A stretch of DNA of 33,264 bases, from NCBI GenBank assembly GCA_018398765.1, contig JAHBMJ010000679.1:7553-40816 (forward strand), read 5' to 3'. This DNA comes from Chromera velia (taxonomy: Eukaryota > Sar > Chromeraceae). This document shows positions 1-10,328 of the stretch, piece by piece. The position numbers and the translations under genes are program-made. Each line of letters begins with the position of its first letter. Within the stretch, counting starts at the first letter, position 1. The notes beneath the pieces are model-generated. The model saw only the letters and a list, made by a program, of their open reading frames with translations. It had not been told where the DNA came from and made no database searches.

Positions 1-7
1 CCCCCTC

Positions 8-11
<4 letters not shown>

Positions 12-38
<27 letters not shown>
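12..38. repeat. (TG)n microsatellite in intron
   Basis: An uninterrupted TG run lies in the intron just upstream of the first exon. No coding potential. Confidence 0.9.
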
Positions 39-78
39 ACGTGCGTGGGTGCGCGCGTGTGCGTCTGCTGTTCTGCAG

Positions 79-210
79 GCCCTCCAGGAGGAGAATGACA
101 GGCTGCGGCAGATGTTGAAAGCTGCCGGTCTGGATCCGGGATTTTCTTCTTTGCCTGGTGGCAACGCACAGGAGGCAATCGCAAAAGAGAAGTCTGCTGC
201 TGAAAGCTAG
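79..210 (+). CDS. 3'-terminal exon of an unidentified gene (coiled-coil-like C-terminus)
   Basis: The exon follows a clear acceptor (pyrimidine-rich, ending TTCTGCAG at 78) and reads 43 codons to TAG at 208-210. The first residues (ALQEENDRLRQMLKAAG) have heptad-spaced Leu and Glu/Arg content typical of a coiled coil or the end of a leucine zipper. The remainder is Gly/Ala/Lys-rich and low complexity. The rest of the gene is left of the window, so no function can be assigned. The upstream intron carries a (TG)n tract. If TAG were read through, the frame would stay open 37 more codons to TGA at 322-324. I see no reason to prefer that, but note it because TAG codons are odd elsewhere in this window. 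Confidence 0.6.
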   Translation, partial: ALQEENDRLRQMLKAAGLDPGFSSLPGGNAQEAIAKEKSAAES

Positions 211-1201
211 GCTGCAGGAGGCCCCCCCCCAAAAGGAAGCCATACACAGATCCAACTTGAAAGTAAAAAGGTTGTCTCATTGTGCCAATCAAGAAACCGT
301 GCATCGATCAACAAACATAAATGATTCATCATCACCACCACCATACTATTACCAATTTCTATTACCTAGGCGTAGGTAATTAAGAAAAACTTCTGAAAAA
401 GGGATTAAATCTACGTTAATTTTCCATTTTTATCTTTATTTACATTTTTTAATTATTTTTTTCTGATTAATTTTCTATAAGATTTTATAGAAGATCCGTC
501 ACTGTGACCTAGACTGTGATACCCAGATCAAGATGCCAAAGGGCAACAAATGTTTGGTAAAGGGTTAGACTAAGGGTTAGATAACTTTAAAGGGAACCCT
601 AGAGGGAATCAATGAATCATGAAAGTTTTAGCTAGATTTTTGGAAGATGATGCATGGCATCAGGCCCCCCCGGGTGGAAAAGTGATATGAACTTTATAAA
701 AAATTAACTTTTAAATTTGAAGACATCAGAATTTCATGTTTATAAAAACTGAAAAATATGTGTTTAATTTTTTTGTATGCTAGTTTTTTTGTGGCAATTA
801 ATATTTGTGGGGCTGGTTTTTAAAGTGTAGTGTTGTATATTTTTTGAGATAACCCCCCTAATAAATGAGACTTTTAAATCTTGAACTACCTTGAACCATA
901 CCTTGAACTTCTACTATAACATAAATAAGTGATACGAGATGAGTGATTTACTGGATCGCTAAAGCACTGCATGTCAGCGTTTTTTCTTGTATAGGTGGCC
1001 CTCATTCACAATCAGTATTATTTGAAGCTTAAGTGTCGATATTGATATTTATACTGCCTATGACATTCAGCAGCTATGAACAGCTATTAACAACTTTACC
1101 AGGATCCATGAAATTTTTAGACCCCATGTTAGTAGCCTGGTGGCGGAGCCTTAGAGCCCTGGTTCCCCAGAGGTAGTTGAATGAATACATGAACGAATAA
1201 T
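211..1201. other. AT-rich intergenic region, no gene seen
   Basis: Downstream flank of the first gene. It is AT-rich with many stops in all frames and no exon-like stretch. A 22-bp string at 499-520 recurs exactly at 13339-13360 inside the inverted-repeat element at 13055-14026, so part of this stretch may be a decayed relative of that element. Nothing else is recognisable. Confidence 0.6.
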
Positions 1202-1307
1202 GATGATCGAGGATTTTGTTATGCATGCCGTGTCCCCACATATGAGGGGCGGATCTAGCCTATAGTTGATGATCGAGGGTTTTTTTATGCATGCCGCGTC
1301 CCCATAT
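1202..1307. repeat. 66-bp tandem duplication (second copy interrupted)
   Basis: Copy 1 is 1202-1267. Copy 2 starts at 1268, runs to 1307, and resumes at 3170 after the LTR element, with a few mismatches. The two halves of copy 2 match copy 1 on both sides of the insertion, so copy 1 acts as an empty-site reference for the LTR element. Confidence 0.85.
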
Positions 1308-1690
1308 TGTGAAAAGTTCGGCCCCAGCGGACCGAAGTCTCAGTGTCCGGCCGCCGCATAATATCAAGCGACCAGGAACTATCGCGAGTGCGTGGACCAT
1401 GAGCGTTATACAGATAAATGCGTGTAAGCACGTATGATCGAATTGATTGATGCATCACTATGGGAAAAACAGACAAGCCAAAAATAAGTTCAGAGTATGA
1501 GAGTAGCTCTGAAGTGACCAGATCATACCCGACTGTATATGGCTTGTGCATGATGGTTGTGACTCTATGAAGAGTGAGTGACTGCATTGGACAGACTCTC
1601 AAGAGACGTTTCTATATGTTGCATAGCATCATATTTCTGTATTTGCACCTTCTAGCTTCAATCTACCAGAATGGACCCAATCTTTCTAGT
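1308..1690. repeat. Left LTR of the non-autonomous element
   Basis: 383 bp, preceded by target duplication CATAT; pairs with 2782-3164. Confidence 0.85.
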
Positions 1691-2781
1691 GGTGCTCCTT
1701 GCGTCGGGCAAGAACTGGAGCTTTCAGAATTAGACTGATGGCATGTTCTGGCCACTGAGCAGGGAGAAGAAGAAACAGGTCTGGCGGCAAGGTATGCATG
1801 TGAGAGATGAGTGGAGTGATATGGAGTGACTAATCTCGGATTGATCTTTGACTACCCCTGCGACTGCCCCCACAACAGAAGAATGGAAAGGATTGGGAAG
1901 GAGAAGGAAGTATAGAAGGAAAAGAGAAGAGTGAAAGAGAAGGAAAGGAAAGATGAAGATGAAAAGGAAGAGGTAGTCGCCTCACTCACAGAAGATCTAC
2001 ACAAACATGCATGCAGAGATGAGGAAATGGCTAAGACACCCGCACAGAAGCAGCAGAAGATGATACATAGCATCAGAGCCCAACAAGAAGAAGCAGCTAT
2101 AATTGGAGCAAAGTGAGTTGCAAGAGTTGACAGATATTTGTGAGGCAACCTGGTTGAGACTGCAACTGAGATAGACAGATTCAGTGTGGCTGGAGAGGAG
2201 TAAAGATGGCCAGTCGTCTGTAGCCTCCGACGGAAGGAAACGAAAAGGGGGATTAGATCTTGCCCTGGCTAACGGAAGTGAATGAAAGGCAGAGGGGCTT
2301 GACACAATGAACCACCAGATCATTTCCAGTACTCGCAGGTGTTCGCGCGGATGTTTGAAGACTGATGGACCAAGGAGAGAGGCCAAAGCACACTTGGTGA
2401 CTTGACTGACCTGCATATGAATTCGGTTCCCGATGCTTAGATTGTTAGCTAGGAATGGGGGTATCCTGATAAAGACGCGGGTTCTGCTTTCACGTACATA
2501 AGTATTGAAGCCGACTTGTGAGAACAAGCAAGGATTCCAGAAGAGAGAGAATCACACTTCTAAGAAAAAGACGATTACACAAATAAGATGGAAAGATCGG
2601 AAAGAAAAGAAAGGGAGAGAAAAAGTAGAGAAATAGAAGGTGTCAGTGGTGATTTCAACTGATGAGTGGGTGATGATGGGGGAGTAGAAGTGAGCACAAA
2701 TTTGCAAGAGGTTCCCCGAGAGATGTTCAAGAGAAAAAAAAATAAAAGGGGATGAATGGTGAGTCACCGGGACAGGAGGTA

Positions 2782-3164
2782 TGTGAGAAGTTCGGCCCCA
2801 GCGGACCGAAGTCTGAGTGTCCTGCCGCCGTATAATGTCAAGCGACCAGGAACTATCGCAAGTACGCGCACCACAAGCGTCATGCAGATAAATGCGTGCA
2901 AGCACGTACGATCGAATTGATTGATGCATCACTATGGGAAAAACAGACAAGCCAAAAATAAGTTCAGAGTATGAGAGTAGCTCTGAAGTGACTAGATCAT
3001 ACCCGACTGTGTGTGGCTTGTGCACGATGGTTGTGACTCTGTGAAGAGTGAGTGACTGCATTGGACAGACTCTCGAGAGACGTTTCTATATGTTGCGTAG
3101 CATCATGTTTCTGTATCTGCACCTTCTAGTTTCAATCTACCAGAATGGACCCAATCTTTCCAGT
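2782..3164. repeat. Right LTR of the non-autonomous element
   Basis: 383 bp, followed by target duplication CATAT at 3165-3169; pairs with 1308-1690. Confidence 0.85.
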
Positions 3165-3169
3165 CATAT

Positions 3170-3638
3170 GAGAGGCGGATCTAACCTAGTTTGTCGATTT
3201 GTTCCGTCCTAAGACTACCAGCGACGAATCCTGTTAGTTAAACCGCTAGTTTTCCGAACCGTATATACCCTTGTTTTTTTTCATAGGTGCGGCTAGGGGC
3301 CTTAACAGATACCATGGCCGGGGGCCACGGCACGGCATTCGCTGACTTTGGGCCGCACAAACCGGATCAGCTGGTGGCCTTGTTCGGTTTTTACTGCATG
3401 GTTCTTTCAGTATGCTGGGACGTGCTATGAACACCCGAACCTCTTTCAGACGTACGTGCACTCGAGAAAAAATAATCCGGTCCTCGTCATGATGTTCTCG
3501 TGAAATTAAAGTGAGGGCATGTGAGGGCGTTGTTTGCACAGCAACAGAATTCAAACCTTCTCTGGCTCACCGATACCTTCCAGTCTGCTTTCCTGGTCTA
3601 TCCTCAAGCCTTGAAGGCCTCTTGACAATACCAAGGGG
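3170..3638. other. Flank and presumed 5' region of the kinase-ankyrin gene
   Basis: The first 20 or so bases are the interrupted end of the 66-bp duplication. The rest has no recognisable exon; a 38-codon open frame from about 3314 resembles nothing I know. A TATA-like string (GTATATAC) lies at 3261-3268, about 370 bp before the ATG, and is weak evidence for a promoter. An in-frame TGA at 3612-3614 shows that the kinase reading frame does not extend upstream of the ATG at 3639 on contiguous DNA. Confidence 0.4.
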
Positions 3639-5278
3639 ATGAGTTACCACTACCCTCACTATCCCGCTCCTCATGGGTACCACCACCCTGCATATCCCCC
3701 TCCAGCAGGAGCCCACTCCCAATTCCCTCCTGCAGCAGCCGCTCCAGGGCAAATTCACTTAGGCTCTCCTTCACCTGCACCCGCCCCTCGGCCTGTCGAC
3801 CACAGCTTGAACGAAATCTCGTTGGAGTACACGTATGCGGTCAGCAAGAGGGGGTGCTTTTCAGCTCACTAACCTGTCTACGAGCTCGGAGACAGAGAAA
3901 ATTTTTCCTGTTCCCGTGAGAATTTCCTTCAGAGAAGAGGACCAGTCCTCCCCTGGCTGTCTGGACTGGTTGCTGTACTGTGCATTCTCCTCTTCCCTGT
4001 CTTCCTGAACGTCTGTGTGCCCCCCAATCCCCTGTGTCCCTTCTTGCAGGATCTCCGCGAGTCAACCAACAACTTCGACGAGAAGTGCAAACTCGGGCAC
4101 GGGGCCTACGGATGCCTCTTTAAAGGAGTCCTCAAAGATGGTCAGCCTGTCTTCTTCGTTAAGCTGGACTCTTCAAAGCATGATACGATGAAAGCAGCCA
4201 GGCTGGCTCTAAGTTTGTGTGGGCCACAGGTTCCCTCAGTCTGCCACCTTTGTCTGTGGCGAAGAATCGTCTGACTGGACTTCCAGATTTCTCAGCTTTC
4301 GACTGCTCATGTGCGGAGACGGAAGTCTGAGGAACGTTCAATGAGTTGACGGGGGAGACAGGGAGGAGACAGACAGGGAGGGAAGATGAATTAATACGCG
4401 TGCCAGGTTCGACAAACAATGAGAATCAGAAGGGCCATGCTTTGCTGTTTGGAATTCGTTTTTGAGGAGACGGACGAGCGGACCGAGAGGGAAAAGGAAA
4501 AGCCGAACCCTTGGTTTCTCTCCGTCTTTTCCGCTCGGTGCTTTGTCTTCCCTTTCCTTTCACCCTTCATCTTCGCTCTTCTGCTTTCCGCCCCATGCTC
4601 TCCTTTTTTCTCTTTTTTGGACCGGGAACAAAGGTACCAACAACGGTCTTGCAGCCCCCCCCCATGAGGTAAATGTGTACATGTCTGTTGTTGCCTTTTC
4701 TCTTCCCCCCCCCAGGAACGGAAGTGGCCATCAAGGTCCTACAGAAACCCTGCATGCATTTATTTTCGTACAGAATTCTTTTTCATACAGACTAAATAAA
4801 TAATATTTTGTATGAAAATAATTCTGTATGAAAATAAATGCAGGAACGGAAGTGGCCATCAAGGTCCAACAGATCCCAAAGGAAGCCGGATTTGAGGAGG
4901 TGAAGGTGCTGTCGAAATTTTGACACCCGAACCTAGTCATACTCATGGGGTTTGCAAGAAATGGGGCTCAGAGACTGCTGGTCTATGAGATGCTTCCGGG
5001 CGGGGATGTCAGCAATCGACTTGCGTCAGGTCGGTCAGTCTGCCAGTCTGCCTGTGTAAGAAGGAGGAAAAGGAAAGAAACAATGAATTCTCGAATGAGT
5101 CCGTCCAGACTTTTGTTGCCCTTTCTTGCGTTAGTTTGTCCACAAGTCGTGTTGCGCTCCTTGTCACAGCCTCCAGCATTGAAAGGCAACCCTGCGTGCG
5201 TTTACGTGTAGGTGTATGGGGGCGGGGGTGGGTTGTGTCTGTGTATGTGTGCATGTCTGTGTGTGTGACTGAGTGTGG

Positions 5279-5346
<68 letters not shown>

Positions 5347-7764
5347 AAGAGGATACGTAGATGCGTGAGGGTTGCGCGTGCACATAATCGGGGCATGAAC
5401 ATCTTTGTTTGCACTTGTCTGTTCTTCTTTCCAGGTCCAACGTTGAGTTGGAAGCGTCGACTGACGATTCTTCTAGATGCTGCGTGCGGGGTATCTCACC
5501 TTCACAACGCCAAACCGAAAGTCTTCCATAGAGATATCAAAACCGCCAACATCCTCCTAGACCGTAACGGCACCGCCAAGATAGCAGACTTCGGTCTCGC
5601 CTGTCTGATGCAAGCAGGTCAGTCGATCAGCACGAATTAGACGGAAGCTAGTCCTTCTCTTTTCTCTCCTCCTTTCTTCTGTTGATGAGTTCAAGCTGCG
5701 ATCGAGCCCGTCTCTTCTCGTCTTAAAGCCGCACCGAGGTGCCTGCATGCCTGCATGCCTGCCTGCGTTCGTGTCTGCCATGCAGCCTTTGAAGACACTT
5801 GATGAGATTTGATCTGACGGAATTCCAATAGCTTTTTTTTCGAACACAGCACATGCTCTCCGATCCCCCTTCTCTGAGTCATGAGGGTGCATGAAGGCTG
5901 TCTGTATGTATGTAAACATGTGTATCCGTCATTTCTGTAAGGGAGGGCTCAGACAGGCATGCAGACCTGCATCAACTCTCCCACCCTGCCTGCCCGCCTT
6001 CTGTCTGCCATGTGAGGGAACCCCACAGCTCACGACCCGAATGGCACTGCCGGGCCCTCATCGTCCCAGTCCTACAAGGTCCAGCAGACGGCATTTATTT
6101 TCATACAGAATTCTGTATGAAAAAAAAAGTAAGAAAATAAATAAATGCAGGGCCCTCATCGTCCCAGTCCTACAAGGTCCAGCAGACGGCGGGAACGATC
6201 GGATACGCAGACCCGCTTTACATCAAAAGGGCAGTCAGTCAGTCAGTCTGTCAGTTAGTTTTGCTGCTGCATGACCCCACTGCTTCTGGTAAGTGAGTAA
6301 ATCCGGAGGGGGGGGCAGAGACGAAGGTGAAGGAGAGAGGGGGGGGGAGGTTTCTGAAGCGATTGATTCGATCAGCGTAGGGGACAATGGTCGTCACAGC
6401 CTTGCAAGGGTTTCTTCACACTGCTCACGCATCGCTCGGTTCCAATTTGATCCCTCTGCCTGCCGTTAGATCTCTTTCCACTGGACAGACGTACACGCTT
6501 TTTTCTTCCTCTCCTCTGTTTCCATGCAGAGCTCTGGTGAATGAGAAAACGGAAGTTTACAGTTTCGGAATGGTCATTCTGGAGCTCCTCACTGCCAAGC
6601 CGCCTGCCGTACAAGTCAGTCGGCAAAGAAGCGAAGTTTTGATCTTGCATCCATGGGGTCCGTTTTGGCCTGCCCTGCCTGCCTGTCTTCCTTCCTTCCT
6701 GTGTGCCTGCGTGCTGTCTTTTTGCTTTGCATGGCTCTTCTTTGTGGAGTCTTGTCCTGACCCTAGAGACATTAGGATGCACAGCAAGGAGAGAGGAAAG
6801 AAGACGAAACAAGATTGGGACACTGAACGGAATAGTGGAGTCGATGGGTGGATTGGTGATGAATATATTGGAAAGGGGGATAGATGGAGGTCGGTCTGTA
6901 TGTCCATGGTAGAGCGAGGTGTCACGTGCGTGGTGGAGTATTTCTCTTTTGATCTTTTCTCTTCTCGGATGCCTAAAGATGCTGCCTGCCTGGCTGCCTG
7001 CCAGAGTCCAATGGAAGGAAAGAAGAAACGGACAACCATGCGTATGGTTTTGTTTTCTCTTGTGTACAATCAATGAATTAATTAATCGATTGGTTGATTG
7101 ATTGCAGAAGTCTAACGGTGGCATCGAGTAGCTTGCCCACTCGATTGGGAAGGACGTGGGGCTGGTGATGGGCCTCCTGGACCCCAACGCGACGTGGCAC
7201 GAGGGGTTCGCACACCAACTGGCTGTCAGTGCTTTCGAGTCAGTCACTCAGTCAGATAGCATGGGCGTGTGTGAAACGGGGGGGTGAGAATGAGGAGAGT
7301 GAAGGGATTTTTTCCTTCTTTCCTGCACGTGAGTTGAGTTGACTCAGCGGCGAGGTTGGAGGGAGAGACGTTCTCCTGGCGATGAGTGCGTGCACTGCAG
7401 TGGACTCTATACACCCCACTGCAGTGACTGGATGTCTCTCTCTCTTGGTTCTTCTCTATTCAGTTGCCTGCCTGCTTCCTGCCTACCTTCCCCGTTGCCT
7501 GGTTTCCTCCTTGATTGTTTTCCCTTTTTCTTTCTTTCTGTCCCTCAGTGATGCTGAGTAAGAGCAGAGTAGTTTCTTGGGCCCTTGCATGCTCTGCATG
7601 AGGAGAATTAACGCGCTTGCATTCATTGTGCTTCTTTCGAGTGAGATTTTTGCGTTTTGTTTTCTTTTTCTTTAATGTGAGCTCAGGTGCATTCAAGACA
7701 TTGAGAGCGCCCGTCCAGACTTCAAAACTCTGGTGAAGCGCATCAGAAAAATGGTTAACGAAAC
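3639..7764 (+). CDS. Kinase-domain exons (exons 1-8)
   Basis: Exon 1 is low complexity (MSYHYPHYP...) and ends EYTYA, which joins DLRESTNNF in exon 2, a juxtamembrane-type motif of plant RLK/Pelle kinases. Exon 2 holds the glycine loop (LGHGAYG); exon 3 the VAIK lysine, the alpha-C glutamate region (FEEVKVL), an in-frame TGA, and LVYEMLPGG of the hinge. Exon 4 holds HRDIKTANILLD and DFGLA, both intact. Exon 5 holds the activation segment ending GTIGYADPLY (ADP in place of APE); exon 6 EVYSFGMVILELLTAKPP; exon 7 LLDPNATWHEGFAHQLA; and exon 8 LRCIQDIESARPDF, the C-lobe Arg region. As a family these are Ser/Thr kinases; HRDxK with Asp, Lys and Asn suggests the ancestor was active. No transmembrane segment or signal peptide is visible, so a cytoplasmic kinase is likely. 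Exons 3 and 5 carry introner-like insertions. Confidence 0.8.
4713..4873 (+). mobile_element. Introner-like hairpin insertion 1 with 33-bp direct duplication (kinase exon 3)
   Basis: The sequence from CAG plus 30 bp of exon 3 occurs twice (4713-4745 and 4841-4873) with one mismatch. Between them is an 88-bp near-palindrome (4755-4842) starting TGCATTTATTTTC and ending GAAAATAAATGCA, with inverted arms of about 38 bp. The normal mRNA can be made in two ways: the second copy is preceded by ATGCAG, a valid acceptor, or the AAG|GT inside each copy can act as donor (4735|4736) and acceptor (4863|4864), removing 128 bp. Either gives identical coding sequence apart from the one mismatch. Confidence 0.8.
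5282..5343. repeat. (TG)n-(GA)n compound microsatellite in kinase intron
   Basis: A TG run passes into a GA run within intron 3; open frames here are repeat translation only. Confidence 0.9.
6052..6190 (+). mobile_element. Introner-like hairpin insertion 2 with 41-bp direct duplication (kinase exon 5)
   Basis: An identical 41-bp exon segment occurs at 6052-6092 and 6150-6190. The insert between shares its ends with insertion 1 (GCATTTATTTTC...AAATAAATGCA) and contains a 26-bp perfect palindrome centred on GAATTC at about 6107. Read straight through, the insert would break the frame. Splicing from AAG|GT in the left copy (6078|6079) to AAG in the right copy (6176|6177) removes 98 bp and restores the activation-segment codons (SYK|VQQTAGTIGYADP). 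A new mini-intron is the simplest reading. Confidence 0.8.
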
Positions 7765-8177
7765 GTCAGTCAGTAGCCTGCCTTATGCACGAACAAACAC
7801 GCACACACAGAGAGAAAAAGAGAGATCGCAGGAGAGAGTGGCGTCGGTGAGAGATTGTCCGTCTTTTTGTGCACAGGACAGAAGGAACCAGCGAGGGAGA
7901 GGAAGGGAGGACGACGTGTGTCACTCCGAGTCGTTGCTTTAAAGTCCTTTCGAGTCGCATCCATGCACGTGCGCAGGCAGGTTTTCTTCCTTCCTCGATC
8001 CTCTCTCTCCTTCCTTCTCTCTTCTTCCAACCTCGATCTAGGGAGACAGCAAAGGCCTTCGGGTGCATGTAGTGAAAAGAATTAACGTGCGTGTTTCCTT
8101 TCTTCCGCACTCGCATCGATCTCCTTCCTATACCTTCATGCCCACCCCCCCTATTCTTTCTTTCTTTCTGTATGCAG

Positions 8178-9633
8178 TGACTCCCACCCCGACCCAGAGG
8201 TGCGTCCCCATACGCACATCTCCCCTGCGGTGTTGCCAGACGAGCTCCAAAGAGCCAAGCAGGTCGCCCACCAATTCCACATAAAGCAGCAACAACAAAA
8301 GCAGGCTGCCGCTGCTTCCCACTCACCACCCCCAGTAGCAGGACAAAGGCGACAACAAGTGGGTACATGTACATGTGTATTGATATTCATCTGTATGTGA
8401 AGAAAAGGGCAAGCTGGAAGTGGCGGGACGGGGGGTTGGAAGTAAGACAAGACAATACAAAAAGTCAAAAAAGAGGTTCGTCTCGGTTCAGTGCGAAGCG
8501 ACAGAGGGAGAAAATTAATCAAACACTAACTAACTCTTCTGACTTTCGGTTGTCGGTGTCACGAAACCCTCGCGACCCCTGTTTCTCTCCCTAGCTCTCT
8601 ATCTCTCTGATCTGTACACATGTATGCTAGAAGTGTACTCACCAAGAACTTCACACACTCTCTCTCCCTCCGCGTGCGTCTGTCTCTTCTCTTCTCCTCT
8701 CTTCTGTTCTTTTCTCTTCTCAGGAAGGTGTCTCCTCCTCAAGAGAGGCCGCCTGCTCCCCTGCTGGGTACGGCCACCATCACCAACAGCAGCAGCAGCA
8801 GCAGCAGCCCGGAGCGATGGGAGCAGCACCCGTGCAAGTCCATCAGCAGACTGCACACACACATGAGGGGGGGCAGATAGACCACCCGCACCTGAATGCC
8901 CATGCAGATGCCGCCCCTGCCGCTGTGTACAGGTCCCACACACCAGACGTCTATGGCGGTGGTCGCACAGAGTCGCCTGACGGTCAGTCAGTTATAGAAA
9001 ACGTTGACTCATGGACCTCGTGTTGAGGTTCTGATGTTTTTGTCGAAGTTCATCGTTCTAAACAGAGGTGGGGCGTGCAGAAGGTCTCCATGGCACATTG
9101 ACAGGTAGATGCCAGAAAGCCAGTCCATGCTTGGATAGGGGGGGATGGCAAGCGTAGTGCTGTCCGATTATATATTTATTGCATGTTTAATTTTAAACTA
9201 AATCCGTCGGACCGGCTCCTTTCTTTTTTTGCGTCATTTATGCCTGACTCAGGCTGTATATAATTGAGGAACGAAAGCCAGAACGTGCGCTGTTGAGTTC
9301 AAATCGCAGCAGGGGCAATGAACTGAACAACAAGTAGTGGTTGCATTGTCTGTCCAGAGTTTGATTTACTTTGTGTCTCCTGTGATCTGGCTGCATTCAG
9401 AGAAATCCCCGCAGCGGTGTGAGCACAGAATGAGCTTAAACGAATCGGAACTCGACAGTGCGGGTGGCGTCCGAAACGGTAAAGAAATTGAGGAGACAAG
9501 TGGTGAGGGAGTCGACAACGGCGGTCTTCCGTGCTTGTCTTCCTCTTCCTCTTCCTTGCCGTCTCCTAAAGCCGCTGCCGCCCTTCAGGTGGAAAGCGAG
9601 AAAAAAAAGCGACAATGGAAGGACCTGCCAAAG
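8178..9633 (+). CDS. Gln/His-rich linker exons (exons 9-11)
   Basis: Exon 9 (8178-8358) encodes a Gln-rich helix-like stretch (AHQFHIKQQQQKQAAAA). Exon 10 (8724-8982) has GYGHHHQQQQQQQPG from a CAG run and a Pro/His/Ala-rich segment. Exon 11 (9401-9633) is acidic then Ser-rich and ends KKKRQWKDLPK. The junctions are in phase: exon 10 ends with one base (G) and exon 11 supplies AG to complete Glu. Exon 10 could instead read to TGA at 9024-9026 and end the protein there; in that case the ATG at 9430 (MSLNESELD) would start a separate ankyrin gene. No known domain is seen. Confidence 0.55.
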
Positions 9634-10100
9634 GTGAGTGAGTTAACGAACGTCGCTTAAGGAAGCTTCTACGTCAGCACATATAGCCCCCCCCCTGCTT
9701 CTTCGACGTCTACCGTACATTAACGGACAGTGGCAGCTCAGCACAGTCAGCGGTCACGCATGCACTTACATGACGCAGACGGACTTCAGGCCAATGATGT
9801 GCAGACAGGCGAATTGAAAGAAATGGACTGGAAGTATCAACGCTTTCATGTTTTTTCTTCCGTTGTCTTTCTTTCTTTCTTTCTTTTGCGTCTTTCTTTC
9901 TGCCTGCCTCCCTGTCTGTCTGTCTCCATCCATGCATCCATCCATCGGCTGCAGGGAGTCTGGGCCCACATCCGAAGATTTCGCCCCGTTGATCCGGTCC
10001 GTCCGTCTTCATTCCCGCCAAGTGCCCGTTTCTCCGCACCTTTTCGTTTTCCTCGTGGTTTCTTTCTCGCCTGCTGGCCTGATGGCCCTCTTTTTGTCTC

Positions 10101-10102
<2 letters not shown>

Positions 10103-10153
<51 letters not shown>
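10103..10153. repeat. (CT)n microsatellite in intron upstream of ankyrin exon 12
   Basis: An almost pure CT tract. A long plus-strand open frame crossing it (9848-10564) is an artefact of the repeat. Confidence 0.9.
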
Positions 10154-10328
10154 ATATCTTTTCCGTTTGTGCACTCACTCACGCACTCACTCTCTCAGTT
10201 GATTCCTCCATTGGCAATCATCCCGTCTCTTTGTTTGCAATCTCGAACATTCATCCCTGGAGCTGTGCGTGACCTGCATCTGATGCCGTCCCCCCCCGCT
10301 TCTCTTCTGTTCTCTTCTATGCCAACAG

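Larger units (their letters stand above)
1308..3164. mobile_element. Non-autonomous LTR element (TRIM/LARD-like), 1.86 kb
   Basis: Two direct repeats of exactly 383 bp (1308-1690 and 2782-3164) flank a 1,091-bp interior. A 5-bp target duplication CATAT sits at 1303-1307 and 3165-3169. The LTRs start with TGTGA but end AGT rather than CA, so the 3' terminus is non-canonical. A hand count gives about 26 differences between the LTRs (about 93% identity), nearly all transitions. Just inside the left LTR, TGGTGCTCC at 1689-1697 could be a tRNA primer-binding site. Purine-rich tracts lie at about 2730-2752 and 2767-2781. The interior has no gag, protease, integrase or RT motif; a 176-codon minus-strand open frame (1997-2527) shows no recognisable domain. 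Orientation is inferred only from the candidate PBS. Confidence 0.85.

Noticed and set aside
555-582. Telomere-like AGGGTTAG units
   Set aside because: Only two imperfect units separated by other bases; not a telomeric array.
1997-2527. 176-codon minus-strand open frame inside the LTR element
   Set aside because: No recognisable domain and no start context; the element is compact and looks non-coding.
7396-7424. Two CACTGCAGTG palindromes 16 bp apart
   Set aside because: Short and isolated within an intron; no partner feature supports a function.
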